Of a DNA stretch of 64,000 nucleotides, positions 12,160 through 24,400 are shown piece by piece. The stretch covers positions 43,489,001 through 43,553,000 of the forward strand of contig NC_092523.1 in NCBI RefSeq assembly GCF_037038585.1. The letters run 5' to 3'. Below the pieces are notes generated by a model. That model searched no databases and was not told the origin of the DNA. It saw only the letters and a program-made list of their open reading frames with translations. Source of the stretch: Patagioenas fasciata. Taxonomy: Eukaryota; Chordata; Aves; Columbiformes; Columbidae. Numbering within the stretch: position 1 is the first letter of the stretch; the number at the start of each line of letters is the position of its first letter. The translations under genes and the position numbers were made by a program.

Positions 12160-12221
12160 CTGTCGATGTGGCGGAAGAAACAAACTGTGACCCAGTGACA
12201 CATATTTTTAGTTATCTGCTC
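12160..12221 (-). other. Splice-flanked 62-nt segment, possible non-coding, poison or alternative exon
   Basis: On the minus strand the borders are excellent: acceptor ctatttcctctcatcag|G and donor ATCGACAG|gtaagtat. The length (62 nt) would shift the frame. If entered in phase 1, as the other candidate exons require, it meets a stop within four codons. It would therefore act as a premature-stop exon, as a terminal alternative exon, or as part of a non-coding transcript. It could also be a decoy. Confidence 0.3.
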
Positions 12222-15200
12222 CTGATGAGAGGAAATAGAGTCCAGAAATGGTAAAGGAGGCTTATGTTGGAGCAAGATGTCTCACAGGGACAATCCCAAA
12301 CTCCTCCTTATTAACTGTGAAGCTGACAACAGAAAACATGAGATGTTTTCTGCTCCAGATAATTTATAATCTAACCTAAAGTGCACGTTTAGAAATTTTG
12401 TTTACATTATCTTCACTGTTTATTTTAAAAGTGGTAATCACCATCTTACCTCACAACTTCACACAGAACTCATCTGGGAAATAGTAGACTGGGGTTTTGT
12501 ACTATTTTTTAACTGTGACGTTTAATGTTTCTCCTAGGGAAGTGGCCTAATTAAAAGCCAAGGTAGGTGTATGGGGGAGCTTTGCTGTCTCCACGGCTGT
12601 CTACATTTCATTAAACAGAAGCAAACTGAACAGAAAAGAGTGGTAGGAAGGTCTTGCTCCCAGAATTGTTTTTACAATTTACAGTTTAGGATGACTTATC
12701 AAAGAGATGAAATTGCCCTATGAATTAGAGCTAGGAATCCTCAGTTTCAAGTGAGTGGACTTTTGATCCTCTCCTTTCTGCTCTCTGTTGCTTTGATTGC
12801 ATGAATATCTGTCTTCAGCAGAAAGCTGGAGGCTAACCCTGTCTGATTTGCCATCTAAGTTGCTGATTAGGGCTCTTATATGTGCTAGGAATTGAGATTC
12901 CCTGGAGGATTTGGCCACTGTGTCCGTGTTCTACACGCTAAAGAGCTTAGCAAATTCTACTGTCTGTTCAGACTACAGGAGTTCTGCTTGTACAAAGAGA
13001 CCAAAATTACACACAGAGACGTTTTTGGCTGAATAAAGAACTATCTTGCTAATTAAAGTACTCCCAGATTGGGAGACAAATACTGAACAGGGTTTTGTGG
13101 ATTCAGTTTGGGCTTTATCTAAGGTTTATGTTAGGAGCATAAATCCTGACTTGATTCAAGCATTGATGTACACTGGCATGATCTCAGTGAAGTTTGGCAC
13201 CAGTCTTTCAGTTACCACCATCAAGACTCAAGGGCAAAAAGTTTTATGAATTTTCTGTGTAATGCTTAATGTGAAACTATTACAGATGCAGGTACTGCAG
13301 GGGGACTTTCAACAGTTAACAGATTGGTTCTTGTGAACAGTAAGCAAGCATCAAGTTGGTAAAAAAAAGTAACAGACAGCTGTGTCTGCAGACTTTTGAA
13401 AGAAGAACAAATATACCTGCTTGCTGTGTGAAATTAAAACCATGACAGCTGCATTCTTCCATCATGAAGCTGAGCAGTGTTTTGCAGAGTATGATTACGC
13501 TGGAAGTGAAACCTATAAGTATAACATTCAGCATTAACATTTCTTTAAAGTTGTTTCCTCCTGTGACTAAGAAACAGGAGAATAATGTCAGACTGAATTT
13601 GCTGTTTATCTGTTATAATTTCCTGGAGAACTAAAAGCCAAACAGAAAGAGCCCCACAAAGTCAAATGCAACACAAGCATTAAGCAACTTTGACACTGTT
13701 TTGCTTAATTGAAATTAGTGTTTGGTAATAATTGGTAAACTATTGACTGTTCTTAAAATTTGATGTATTCTGACCTCTATAAAACAAGTGAAGCAGAGGT
13801 GGTTGAATTGCTACATCACCCCAGCTCCTGCACTTATTGCTACTGCAAATTTTATTTTTACACTTTTTTAAGTGGTTAAGAGGATGTATAATTTAGATTT
13901 GAGAAACACATGCATTTAAAAACAAAACAAAAAGAAACAAACAAAAAACCCACAACAAGCCAAACACCTCCAAGCCATAGCATTTATGCTATACAGCGCA
14001 AACAACATACAACGTATTCCTTGACTCTGCATAGTTAGAGATACAGAATGAAGATCCGATGCAAAAAAAAAAAAAAAAAGGAGTTTGAGGAGAGGCATAT
14101 TCACCTAACAATAGTGAAAATGAATTTTGAATGGTAGGTATTATAGAAAATAAAGCTCTGCAAGGGAATTAGTAATTACCTGATTATATCCTTGTGAGTT
14201 TAGGAAACCATATCAACCAGAATAACTATGGCAATTAAATTACATGTATTTGTGCCAAAAACAGAGCAAAATTTTGCAAAATACTTTCTGAGGTTAGAAA
14301 AAGTCTTGCAAAAATGAAATAATGAACTGGCAACCCTCCTCTGCAAACTGAAGTGGGTTTTAGGGTTTTTTGCTGTTTGAAAATTTAGTAGTCATCAGAG
14401 CATGGAGTATGAATATGGAAGAATTTAACATTTACAGAGATGTAAATCTGAGAAAGGGTTAAATACTGAACTTGCTTATTTTTTTATGTACACAACATTG
14501 CAGTGTGCATTAGTGAACAAAGCAAACACCACTGCTCATACCCCCAAATTATTTCAGTATCAGCAAAAAAGTAGAGGTTTAAAATTGCTGACATATCTGA
14601 TATTTCAAACTAGGAGCTAAGCCTGGAAGAGAACCCTCTGTTCTACATTGCACGTTGTTTCTCTGTGTAGTCACTACAGGTCAGTTTTCAGTGTGCTGCC
14701 CGCTTTGTTTTGCTACTTTCAAAAAAGCTCCTGCTTTTAGATCCAGTAAAAGAATAATTGTCTCCTAGCTATTTTATTTGAAACAAGTTATTAGCCATGA
14801 AAGAGTATATATTAATTTTGAGATAATATCTTCTCACATTTAGCCGGCAAGTTATTATCTGAATTTGAAATGATAGGACACTGAGTTAGGTAATTTCAAG
14901 ATTATAACTGCTCCCAGTAATTTTTAATGGATCTGTAAAACTGGAAAATCTGATCACAAGTCTTCTATGGTAAGAATACAGTGAGATTTGCTTAAAAAAA
15001 ATAGTCCTATAGTGGTTTTCAAAACAAAAAGTAGGATTGTTTTACATCTATTCTGTATTTGTTCTTGTAGTTTAGATATGAGACATCAAAATATGCTCAG
15101 AGACAATTTGAAGGTTTGTTTTATAATCATGAGAAGAGTTTACACACACACACAAAATGATTTCATTAAGATGTTAAAAAAACCATAGAACACACCAAGG

Positions 15201-16450
15201 GATGTAAGATTTCTATTAGAGTTAATATTTGTATATATTTGTTTAATATTATCCATGTAAGTAGTTCTGCTTGAGTTAATTTCCCTGAAGCTAATAGAAA
15301 TTTTTCAATCACAGTCTTTCAATAGAATTTTTGCTGTGTTCTGGTTTAGGCTCTGAGGGCCTTATTTACAAAAGCATTTTGTTACTATAAGATGTAGATA
15401 AGCAACAAATGCAGGTGTTTTTGAAAACCTTGATGCCCTGATATACCTTTAAAAATATGTACATATTTACTGTATGAGAACTTTATGCCACTGAAGGTAT
15501 TTTGCATTGAGTTGCCATGATTATCATCTCTAGAGGTCTGTGGAGAATAGAAGACAGCAAATCATCTTAATTATGTAGCTCTCCCAAAAAAACATAATTA
15601 AAATTGTAATTTGCCCCTTTACATGAAATGAGTTTTAACATGGATGCTTCAGTAAACAAATCTACCTGTATAATTAAAGCAACACGCAAGTCTATTTAAA
15701 GCTCACAGAAGGAGAAATATGATATGGGGCCAGCTTAGTGTTTCATCCTACAATCATTTTCATTGCCAATGAGACACAGGTATATGCTGCATAAATAAGA
15801 AAAAATGAGTGTGATGGATGTGATTATTATTCATCTCAAACATAATTTTTCTTTTTCTCCTCTCTGTTCTAATTAAGTAGTTTCCAGCTGTTCAACATTT
15901 GCTGCTGAGACATACCATTGGAGAATCACATCCCAAACAAAATACAACCTCTCTGAATGTAGTCTTCTCTTCAAATAGAATTAGAAATGTTATGGTAGAC
16001 AGTTAAACAGAGTTAGATAGGCAAAAATATCAGTATTGCAACAAAAGCAGTAAAGAGAAAAATGCATTTAACTTAAGAATATAAAAATAGAATGAAAGCC
16101 ATAATGCAGTGGGAAGAGAACATTAGGTCTCTTGCAAAAAATGACTGTATGTGAACGAAAATTACTATAGCGGTAAAAAGTGCTGCTTGTTGTGAATATG
16201 GAAGAAGCTGCAACTTTCTTCAGATTAGCTGTAGTTGAACCTAACATTCCTAAAAATGTGGTGGACATGTAAAGAAGTCTAACTGGAAAAATGGCAGTGA
16301 AGCGCAGCTTTACAAATTTAGGTTTGTGTGGCTCTGAGTTTGATGTGATTGCTCATGGTATGACAGACAAATGTTGCAATCAAGTCTCCAGGGTGGGACA
16401 TGAAACCAAAAGACACAGGCGGGTGTTGCAAGCTGTAGAAATGTACTTAC
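12222..16450. other. AT-rich non-coding stretch
   Basis: There is an A-rich CAAA tract at 13914-13965 and a 17-A run at 14063-14079. No gene or interspersed repeat is recognised. Confidence 0.5.
13914..14079. repeat. A-rich CAAA tract and poly-A
   Basis: An imperfect aaac/aaacaa tract at 13914-13965 is followed, after about 100 bases, by a run of 17 A at 14063-14079. It is simple sequence and shows no retrotransposon body. Confidence 0.8.
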
Positions 16451-16477
16451 CTACAGAGCCATAAATTGATGGTTGTT

Positions 16478-19400
16478 CTGATTAGTTACCGGAGCAGGTG
16501 GTTACAGGGAGTTCTTGACCAGAGGTGTTTGACATGGAGGATTTCTTCCTCCTCACTCTTGGTCGCAGCTGTGTTTTTGTACATATGCATTTTCTAGCAC
16601 AGTTTGTTTACTTGCTCTTTCTTTATCTGTCTGCAAATTCCATTCTATGTCTGAGTCTTACAATGTATGGGATGTTGTGTTTACAGCAGATACCTGCTCT
16701 TTGTTCTCTTTCTGTTACATTGAAAGTCATTTTTTTGCTGTTACCAAGGTTGCAGCCCTCCATCTACAACCAACGGACCCTTAGAGATTTCTGTTTGTAT
16801 CTCCAGGGCCTCTGTGATCATCCTGTGCTTGTACTTTTTTGTTTTTTCCAGTGGTCAAACTGAAATTTCATGATAATGTAACAGGCATTTTATTAGCACA
16901 ACCTGTTCACACATGTGTTCCTGTCCCAGAGTCATTGAGTAGCTGATTCTACTAAGACAGACTAGGTGCCATTAGGAGATATACAGATAGAGACATATAT
17001 ATATATAATGCTTTCAGAACTACTTGTTATTCACATCTGTTAGTTATAGCAGTAACACTAGTACATAATGAAAGTTCTTTCGCAACACAAATAATGAATT
17101 CCTTTTGTTGTTTTGTTTGATTAAAAAAATTTGGTAAAGGCTTCATGCATGGTAAGCCAATGTATCCAAATTTTGTTCAGCTGTGCTTGAACTTCTGATT
17201 TCCTTTCTGCATTTAAATACGTGAAGCAGTTGCAAGTACTTCTTTCTGGTGGCACACGGGGAGAAACATGAGTAAGTAACATGACGATCTTCTCTGACAC
17301 TTTCCATCCAGATGTACTGCCAGCCTGGCCCTATGTGCTGGCACCTGAGACGTGTACATATGTGTTACATAGGTAGGATGGCAGGAGACCCACCTCTCTT
17401 CTGGAGGGGCTGGGTGCAGCCTCACAGGCTGCTTGTGGTCAGAGTTAAAGCAGGTGCTGGAGTTGTCCCTGATGGTCTCAACACTTATTAATTAGTGTTA
17501 GAGACACCTGCTCCTGCTCCTCTCTGTTGCCTTCACCCAATTAAGAAAGCAAGCTTCTTCTCCCAGGGCACAATTACACACTTCTCTTTCTTCCCTGTCT
17601 TTCCAAAGGATCAACAAGATTTTAGAAGTGTTTTTCCTTGAGTTTTTTACAGCTGTACCACTTGTGAGGACAAAACAGAATGTTTCTGTTTTGTTGAGCA
17701 CTGGTAAATACATAGAGAGTTGCAACTTTACAAGTAATTTGTAAGTACTGAGGATTTGTTTATTTATTTATTAACGAAGAAAATAATCTCAGTGTTTCAG
17801 CTATGTAGTTCAAGAAACTAAATGTTGAAATACCTCTCTGCTTTCTGTAAATAGACAACAATCTGTAAAGACTTAAAGCTTTATTGCTAAGGGAGACATG
17901 CAGGGAATATTAAAGTATACAGTGTGAGCATTCAAAAAAATGTAAAGCAAAACTTAATGCTGCTGTTGGAAGATGTTTTCACAGTTCTGGAGTAAGTGGT
18001 GATGAGAGAATTTTGGCTTTATAAATTTTGTTTTCTTTGGTAATCACTGAAGATTGTTTTGAGACTTGCTAGCCAAATTTTTTTTGTTCCTAGTAATTGT
18101 TGATAAATAGGAAACCCGTGTGTTTTTTTGAGTGTTAGGTTTTAAAATTTTGCCTGCTTCTTGTAGTGTCTTATTTGATAACAAGTTACCTGTTTCTTTA
18201 TAGACTTGATTTGTCATACAAACTACAAAGGTTAGTTTAGTAATTTTTTTCTTAAGGTATTTTCACTAAGAGAAGAGTATAATCTGTCAATTAAAATGCT
18301 GTAACTTTTGCCAAAATTATAAATCAAACTTCAGGGTAAAAAATTGCTAGAGAAGACTCGAAACTACTTTCAGCTTTCCAGGTTTCTGCTATTTACAGTT
18401 TGGTACTGGGGGGATAGCTGACCCCATATCTTATGAAAATTGTTTGGAGGCATGACTTGTGTGCGAATGTTATTCTGTATGTGTCTGAAATTCAAAATAC
18501 TTATCAGTTGACAATAAGAAATGGAAACAATTTAGGTTTTCAGCTGTTACTGTGCCTACACATGATTTGTATATGCTCAAATCAGACAGAAGTGAGTGTG
18601 AAATCCTTCCCTTTCCTCATGGCTATAAATTGACATGTTCTCCAACCTAAGGTTTTATTGTGGCCTAATGGTAACGCTATTTTTTTCTGTACTTCCTTGC
18701 CTGAAAGTTCATGTTCGTCTATCCTCTTGGCTTCTCCTATTTCATACTCTTAAGAATTAAATTTGCTCCTAAGCTTGAGGGTTAAAAAAACATTAAAACA
18801 AATGTTAGCTTAAGAAATATCTACTTCAGACTAGGTGTTTGTAGATGTCAAGCTCCTGAAGAGTTTCATGTAATAGCTGTCTTAAACAGCCACATGTTTG
18901 AGTGTTTTCAAAATCCCACTTTCTTGGCAATAGTATTTTATTTATACACATCTCATTCCCTATAATAAGCTACTTTGGCTTTGAAACAAAGCAGATTGTG
19001 GAAAGGCAGTGATAGAAATTCAAAAGTGCAGGCATTTAGAGAAAGTAATGACTCATGTTTTTTATTTGAATTATTTTTTCATCTAAAGACGACCTGTGCA
19101 ACCATGCACTATAATTTCTTTATATTTTTTTTAGTTGTTTTCCTTATCTTCAGTAATATCAAGAGTTAAGCAGTTAGAAACCCAAAACTGTGATGATGGG
19201 AAGGTCACACATGATCAATTGTGGTGTTTCTAAAGTAGTGAATAAAGGATTTAACTTTACTGACATTGTTAATAGGGGACAGGTTTAAGAGACTATTATG
19301 CTCAAACCATTCCACCACTCCCTACAAAATAAGGAATATCAAATGAGATTTTGTACTGGCTCAGATTCAGGTGAATGTCTTGTGCAAAAACTATTAGTTT

Positions 19401-19839
19401 TATTTATTTGTATTGAGACATAAAATGGCTTGGAAAGAGTTACAGAAACAAAGTTGAGCATTCCTGCTTGAAGACACTTGAACACAAATAACACGTATCT
19501 GTAACTGAGGTGATAAAATGCAGAATACTCTGGCATGTTTTATCAGTGTTTTAGGATAAAATGTTCAGTTTGGAACTTACGCTTCCACTGGCTTGTTGAA
19601 AGAGAACATTCAGGGCTGGAGGTAGATAGGTTAAATAAGATATTAAGCTGCCCTGTCATAAAGGTCAGGAAAAAAACCCTCTAGTTTTATTCCTGTTTTC
19701 TTGCAAATAAAATTTATATTGGTTAACTTAATGCATGGAGACGTTGAGAAAAAGGATGAAGGTTACTTGGCTCTGTCTCAGTGGGCAAAAAGGATTGGCT
19801 TGCATGTGTAAACCTAGGACAATTTGTAAGACCTGCTAG
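16478..19839. other. AT-rich non-coding stretch
   Basis: A short TA repeat lies near 16997-17007. The interval at about 17290-17470 is richer in G and C than its surroundings but shows no recognisable element. No gene is supported. Confidence 0.5.
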
Positions 19840-20030
19840 GGTGCTGCTTCACGCGAAGGTGTGTTAGCATTCTGTGTTGCAGACTGGTGTATATATGTAT
19901 ATGTGCTCTGTGTGTGTGCCTTCTGCGAAGAGGTGCTTAGTCTCAGTGCTGACTGGACCTGGGGACACAGGCCTGTGTTCGACTACCAGATCTGGCCCTG
20001 TTCCTCTAATAAAGAGATTGTTTCTGGGTA
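19840..20030 (+). mobile_element. Possible LTR 3' portion (R/U5-like), weak
   Basis: This interval is richer in G and C than its surroundings. It carries a TATA-like 'gtatatatgtatatg' near 19889, then about 110 bases, then AATAAA at 20008-20013 followed by 'gagattgtttctgg'. That order resembles the TATA box, R region and polyadenylation signal of a retroviral LTR. No TG...CA ends, target duplication or internal sequence could be established. Confidence 0.22.
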
Positions 20031-20559
20031 CACCTTATTCACAGTTTTGTTTGTTTGTTTTTTAATCTAAAGCAATGTCTGGCTAGTGGTTGTATTGAAA
20101 CTAAAATGAAGTTTGTGCCATGCACATTTGTGTTTGAGGAGGAACAAAGAGTATTTTCAAATGAGGATGACTGTACTGTGTCTGACCAAAATTTTCCCTG
20201 AACCAGGTACTATTTTTTTCAACAGTGGCAGGCAGCCTTTGGCTAGGAAAGCACTTAAATTCTGAATGGGGTGTGTTGCTTCAATAAAATGCTCTCCACC
20301 TTCCAGCACCTTGAAGTTAATGGAAAACATAATGAAAAGATAAGGTCTTTGTAAACTTTTAGGCTAGGACAAAGTGGACCTCTTGAAAGACTGTAAGTTG
20401 GAGAGTAGCCATGTATTAACAATTTTGGTTTAACCACGGCTTAGCACAAGATTTGTGTTTCAGTAAATAGTGGTATGTAAAATACCAGTTCTGTTTTATG
20501 GAAATCAAAGTGCTTCCGAGTTTGTTTCTGTTTTTTGTCTCGATAATACTGAGATACTT

Positions 20560-20562
<3 letters not shown>

Positions 20563-20590
<28 letters not shown>
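20563..20590. repeat. Poly-T run (28 bases)
   Basis: An uninterrupted run of 28 T. There is no adjacent retrotransposon body on either side. Confidence 0.95.
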
Positions 20591-20593
<3 letters not shown>

Positions 20594-21461
20594 GTTTGTG
20601 CCTCACCTTCAGGTAGAAAAAAGGGAGATATGGTCATTAACTGTCTCAACAGGTTGTAATCATACAATTATGGATGGGGAAAATATGAGCAGGTCCCCTC
20701 TTTCTCCAGCAGTTTTGTCCATGTCTTATTTGCTTGTTTCCAATAACTGTCAAGCCTTGCATCGCACTAATGAGAGGTGGTAGGGTTTTTTAGTTTGTTT
20801 TAAATTGCAGTTCTGGCCATATAGAAGAGAGCTTCTCAAGGATGAGCACTTGTGCAGGAGTATAGTACAGGAGAACAGTATTTCTGTGGGGTGTAACAGA
20901 ACTTACTGCAGGGCTCAGAAGAACTATAACGCTGTTTCCATAATTGTTTCTTGGCTTCTCAGAATTTAGATTTATTTAAGGCAAACAAGGAATAAATTCT
21001 GATAATGCTGTAACAGGCGTATCACAAAAAAAAAAACCAAACCCTAATCCTATTTGAACTACTCATACGTTTTTTGGACTAATTTCATCCCCTTTAGGAA
21101 GCCAGTCGCTGTATCCAATAGAAATTGTTTGAAAGACGAAGTATATTCACTGTTTTCACTTTGCTTAGTTTATTTGTAATGATGAAGGCCAAGAGCTTGT
21201 AGTTATAAATAGAATAGGAAAGATACATTTGTGACTTTTTTAATCAGTTATAGGATGATCTAATTTCCATTACTAATTATCCTAATTTTAAAACCTCTTT
21301 CTAGTTCATCTGTACCTCCTGTTGTTAGTATCTTATTGTATTTTTTCCATATCCTCTTCTGAAAACTCTTAATTATTTTTTTCGTCTGACCAATTTCTCA
21401 TCTAAAAGCGCAAAACTTATTCATTATGTTGCTTTCTTGAATGTTTTTTTTAAAGTTCAGA

Positions 21462-21484
21462 TTTTTTTTTTTTTTTTTTTTTTT
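21462..21484. repeat. Poly-T run (23 bases)
   Basis: An uninterrupted run of 23 T in AT-rich sequence. Confidence 0.95.
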
Positions 21485-24400
21485 AAGATCTGGGAACATA
21501 TTTAGCTTTGCTTTTTCTTATACATCTGAAGATACATCAACCTTTAAGAAATTTCTATGAATTTTTATGAACTTTTATTCAGTAATTAGAAAGAACAAGT
21601 TCATTAATGTAATATTATGATAAATGTTGTTGAACTTTTCTACAGAATTCCTGGCAGTTTCATTAAATATGAATAATTCAGTAGTCTTTTAATTAAAACT
21701 TTCATGCACTGTTCATGAGGAGGTTGGGTTTTACCCTAATATGTAACTCTAATTAAAACAAAATGTTGTAAGATTTATTACAATAAAGACACCTAATTTG
21801 TAAATACAGGCTACCTCCTGTTTAAATGTCAAAATACTATAGAGCACAGTTTTCAAACTCATTTTCACCTGGAACCACATCAACCTCATGGTTGCCTTCT
21901 AAGGGCCAAATGTAATTTTAGGACTGTATAAATGTAGGAGTAGTTACATTTCACATTTTTCACTTTCTAGCAAACAGCTGAATCTAACAAAGAATTTCTA
22001 TCAGACTATATATATTTGTACAGCATTCTTGTAAAGAGACGTGTAAATAGTACATTAATTTTCTCTGCTTATGTGAGGCACCATACTTGTCTCTGTTAAC
22101 ACCTAACTCATACTAAGAGTTGTCTGTATCTTGAAGGTTAAAATTGGCTGGTTCCTTTATGATCTAATTACATTTTAAGAGGTAACTATCTTTGGAAACC
22201 CAATTTAAGTAAAGGAGAAGCAGCTGCCATATTTCTGTCTGTGTACTAAATTTTCTAAGGAAGAGTTTGAACTTGATGTTGCTTCCACAAAGTTCTTCAT
22301 TAGCCAAACTGCCTTTTTTTTTTTTCTAAATTTTACAGTAAGAGCATATAAGTTACAGGACTCAAACTGTCTATTTTTACATGTCTTGCTTGTAATGTTT
22401 AGTTGGGGCGAATGACTGAAAAGACTGTCAGTGCCAGAATTTTTAAACAGATTCACAAGGAGAATGAACAGAGTATAAGATGTTGGCCCCTTATACTGTC
22501 ATGATTTACGGGATCTTGGCTACTGGGTAATGACATGTATTTGTTTGCTTTTGTGTCTTAGGTAGTAGATTTGATTCTAGATGAAAATTCTTGTTCCAAA
22601 CTCAAATCAGCAATATAACGTTTTAAAATGCTTTCATATTTCTTGTATTTGACTTCATTATTTTACACTTTTTTTTTTTTTTCCTTCTATCCCTCAAAGA
22701 AAGTTTTGTGTGTGTTCAATGGAACACTAAAAAATGGCACCCTGTGCCTTACAAAGACTGTCAGTGTGGCTGGAGAATAATGAAGTGAAAAGTAAGGATT
22801 TGTGCCTTTTTTTTCTCTTCTCTGCACATCACATTATTTCAAGCATCTGAATCATGGGCTGATTTGCTGAGTAGGTTATTGAATTCCTCTGTAGTCATAG
22901 CCTCAATTCTCTCGTAATGAGTTGCAGCCAGAATTGTGGAATCACCTCACACACAGAGGTCTGCTTTACGTCTGTCACCCTAATAGTCTATGACATTTTA
23001 GTCGCTGATCTGAGCGCAGTGGATATACTGACATACAATGTTCTGAGAGCTAGCTATATATGTATTCTTATAAAAATTTTAGTTATTCAATGATTTAGAT
23101 TTTATTTTTAATTTTTGGTTTTAGCTACGTTTTTCCTGGAGAGTATACTTTATTTTCCTCTGTCACTCCATGGTCTTTTGGAGCTCTAGAAAGTTCTAAA
23201 ATTGCAGAAAGAGATGTTACCACTTATCGTCTGAATAAATTTTTGAAATGTTTAGTGAAATAAAATATAAAGATTTGTCAAAGAGCTGCACTGTATTTAT
23301 GCACTTTCTATGTAAAACAATGTTCACATGTTCATTTTTAATAAAGATGAGAAAGTGATACTTAAAAACCTTAGTCTAAGGATTGCCATTGTTACCTTGA
23401 CAATATAATCTTCATTTGAAAGCTTCATCTGCTTGCTCACTGCGGTGTCTGGAAGAGGTAAATCCAGATCTATGTGTTTTTAGTTAAAAGGGCGTGAAAA
23501 CTCTGTCCTGTGCTCTGTTTGCTCATGGACTCCCGGCTACCCTCTACCACCACTATGGTGCTGAGTGGCATTTCAATGCAGTAAAAGTGTAAGTCTTCAG
23601 TTTTTTTTTTTAAAACACTAGTTCTGGATAACTTCTTCAGGGACTGGGATGTTACACTGCGGTGGCGTTGCAGAGAAGCACCAATACTTAAGGATAGCAT
23701 TGTAACTAATTTAGAAAAAATTTTCTCAGCATTTTGAGCAGTCATTCTTTTTGGAGCACTTATACCTGCTAATTGTATCAGTAAAAGTAAAAAGAATATA
23801 GTTGGTAGGGATGTAGAGCACAATAGTTTTAAGAAGTCCTGATATGTGCTCATGAAACCATAACAAGCATACCATCTTCTTAGATTTTCCTCTCTTTTGC
23901 TCCATGTTGGGTTTGAACCCCTGCTGAAGCTGTCTAAGAAGCATTATATACTTACTACCACATTTAATCTTGTTCCCCTTTGTAAATTAGTTTGACATTT
24001 GTAAAGTGATGCTGCCAAGTCCATGAAACAGGACAGGAGGGAAAGCAAATACTGAATACAACAAATGATACTGAATTTAAATAAAAATTTGAGGGAGATG
24101 GGGAAACCAGCAACCGTTCTGCTTCTACCGAGATCTATATTTGACAAATGCAAGTGCTGTATGTTAGCTATTTATAGTCACAGTGTGCTGCATACTTGAC
24201 ATTATTAAATAGTCTTCATATTTATTGCTGTGACCTTTTTACTGTCTGAAGTGTAGAGGACCGATCAGACTTTTGCAGTCCTTTCAGTGTATGTGTTCCC
24301 TTGGTGCCCCTTCCACTCCTCCTCCTTTCAAACAAATTGACGTTACTAAAAGGTGGATATTAGTGGAGAGACTCTGGTTCAGCAACAGTATCTTAACCAC

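Noticed and set aside
12429..12475. Minus-strand donor-like site GTGAG|gtaaga with an acceptor-like site upstream
   Set aside because: Every frame in the enclosed segment meets a stop, and nothing else supports an exon.
23470..23853. 127-codon minus-strand ORF with a hydrophobic N-terminus that could pass for a signal peptide
   Set aside because: The hydrophobic stretch comes from AT-rich codons. The ORF crosses a T-run read as Lys-Lys-Lys, and there is no promoter, splice or family support.
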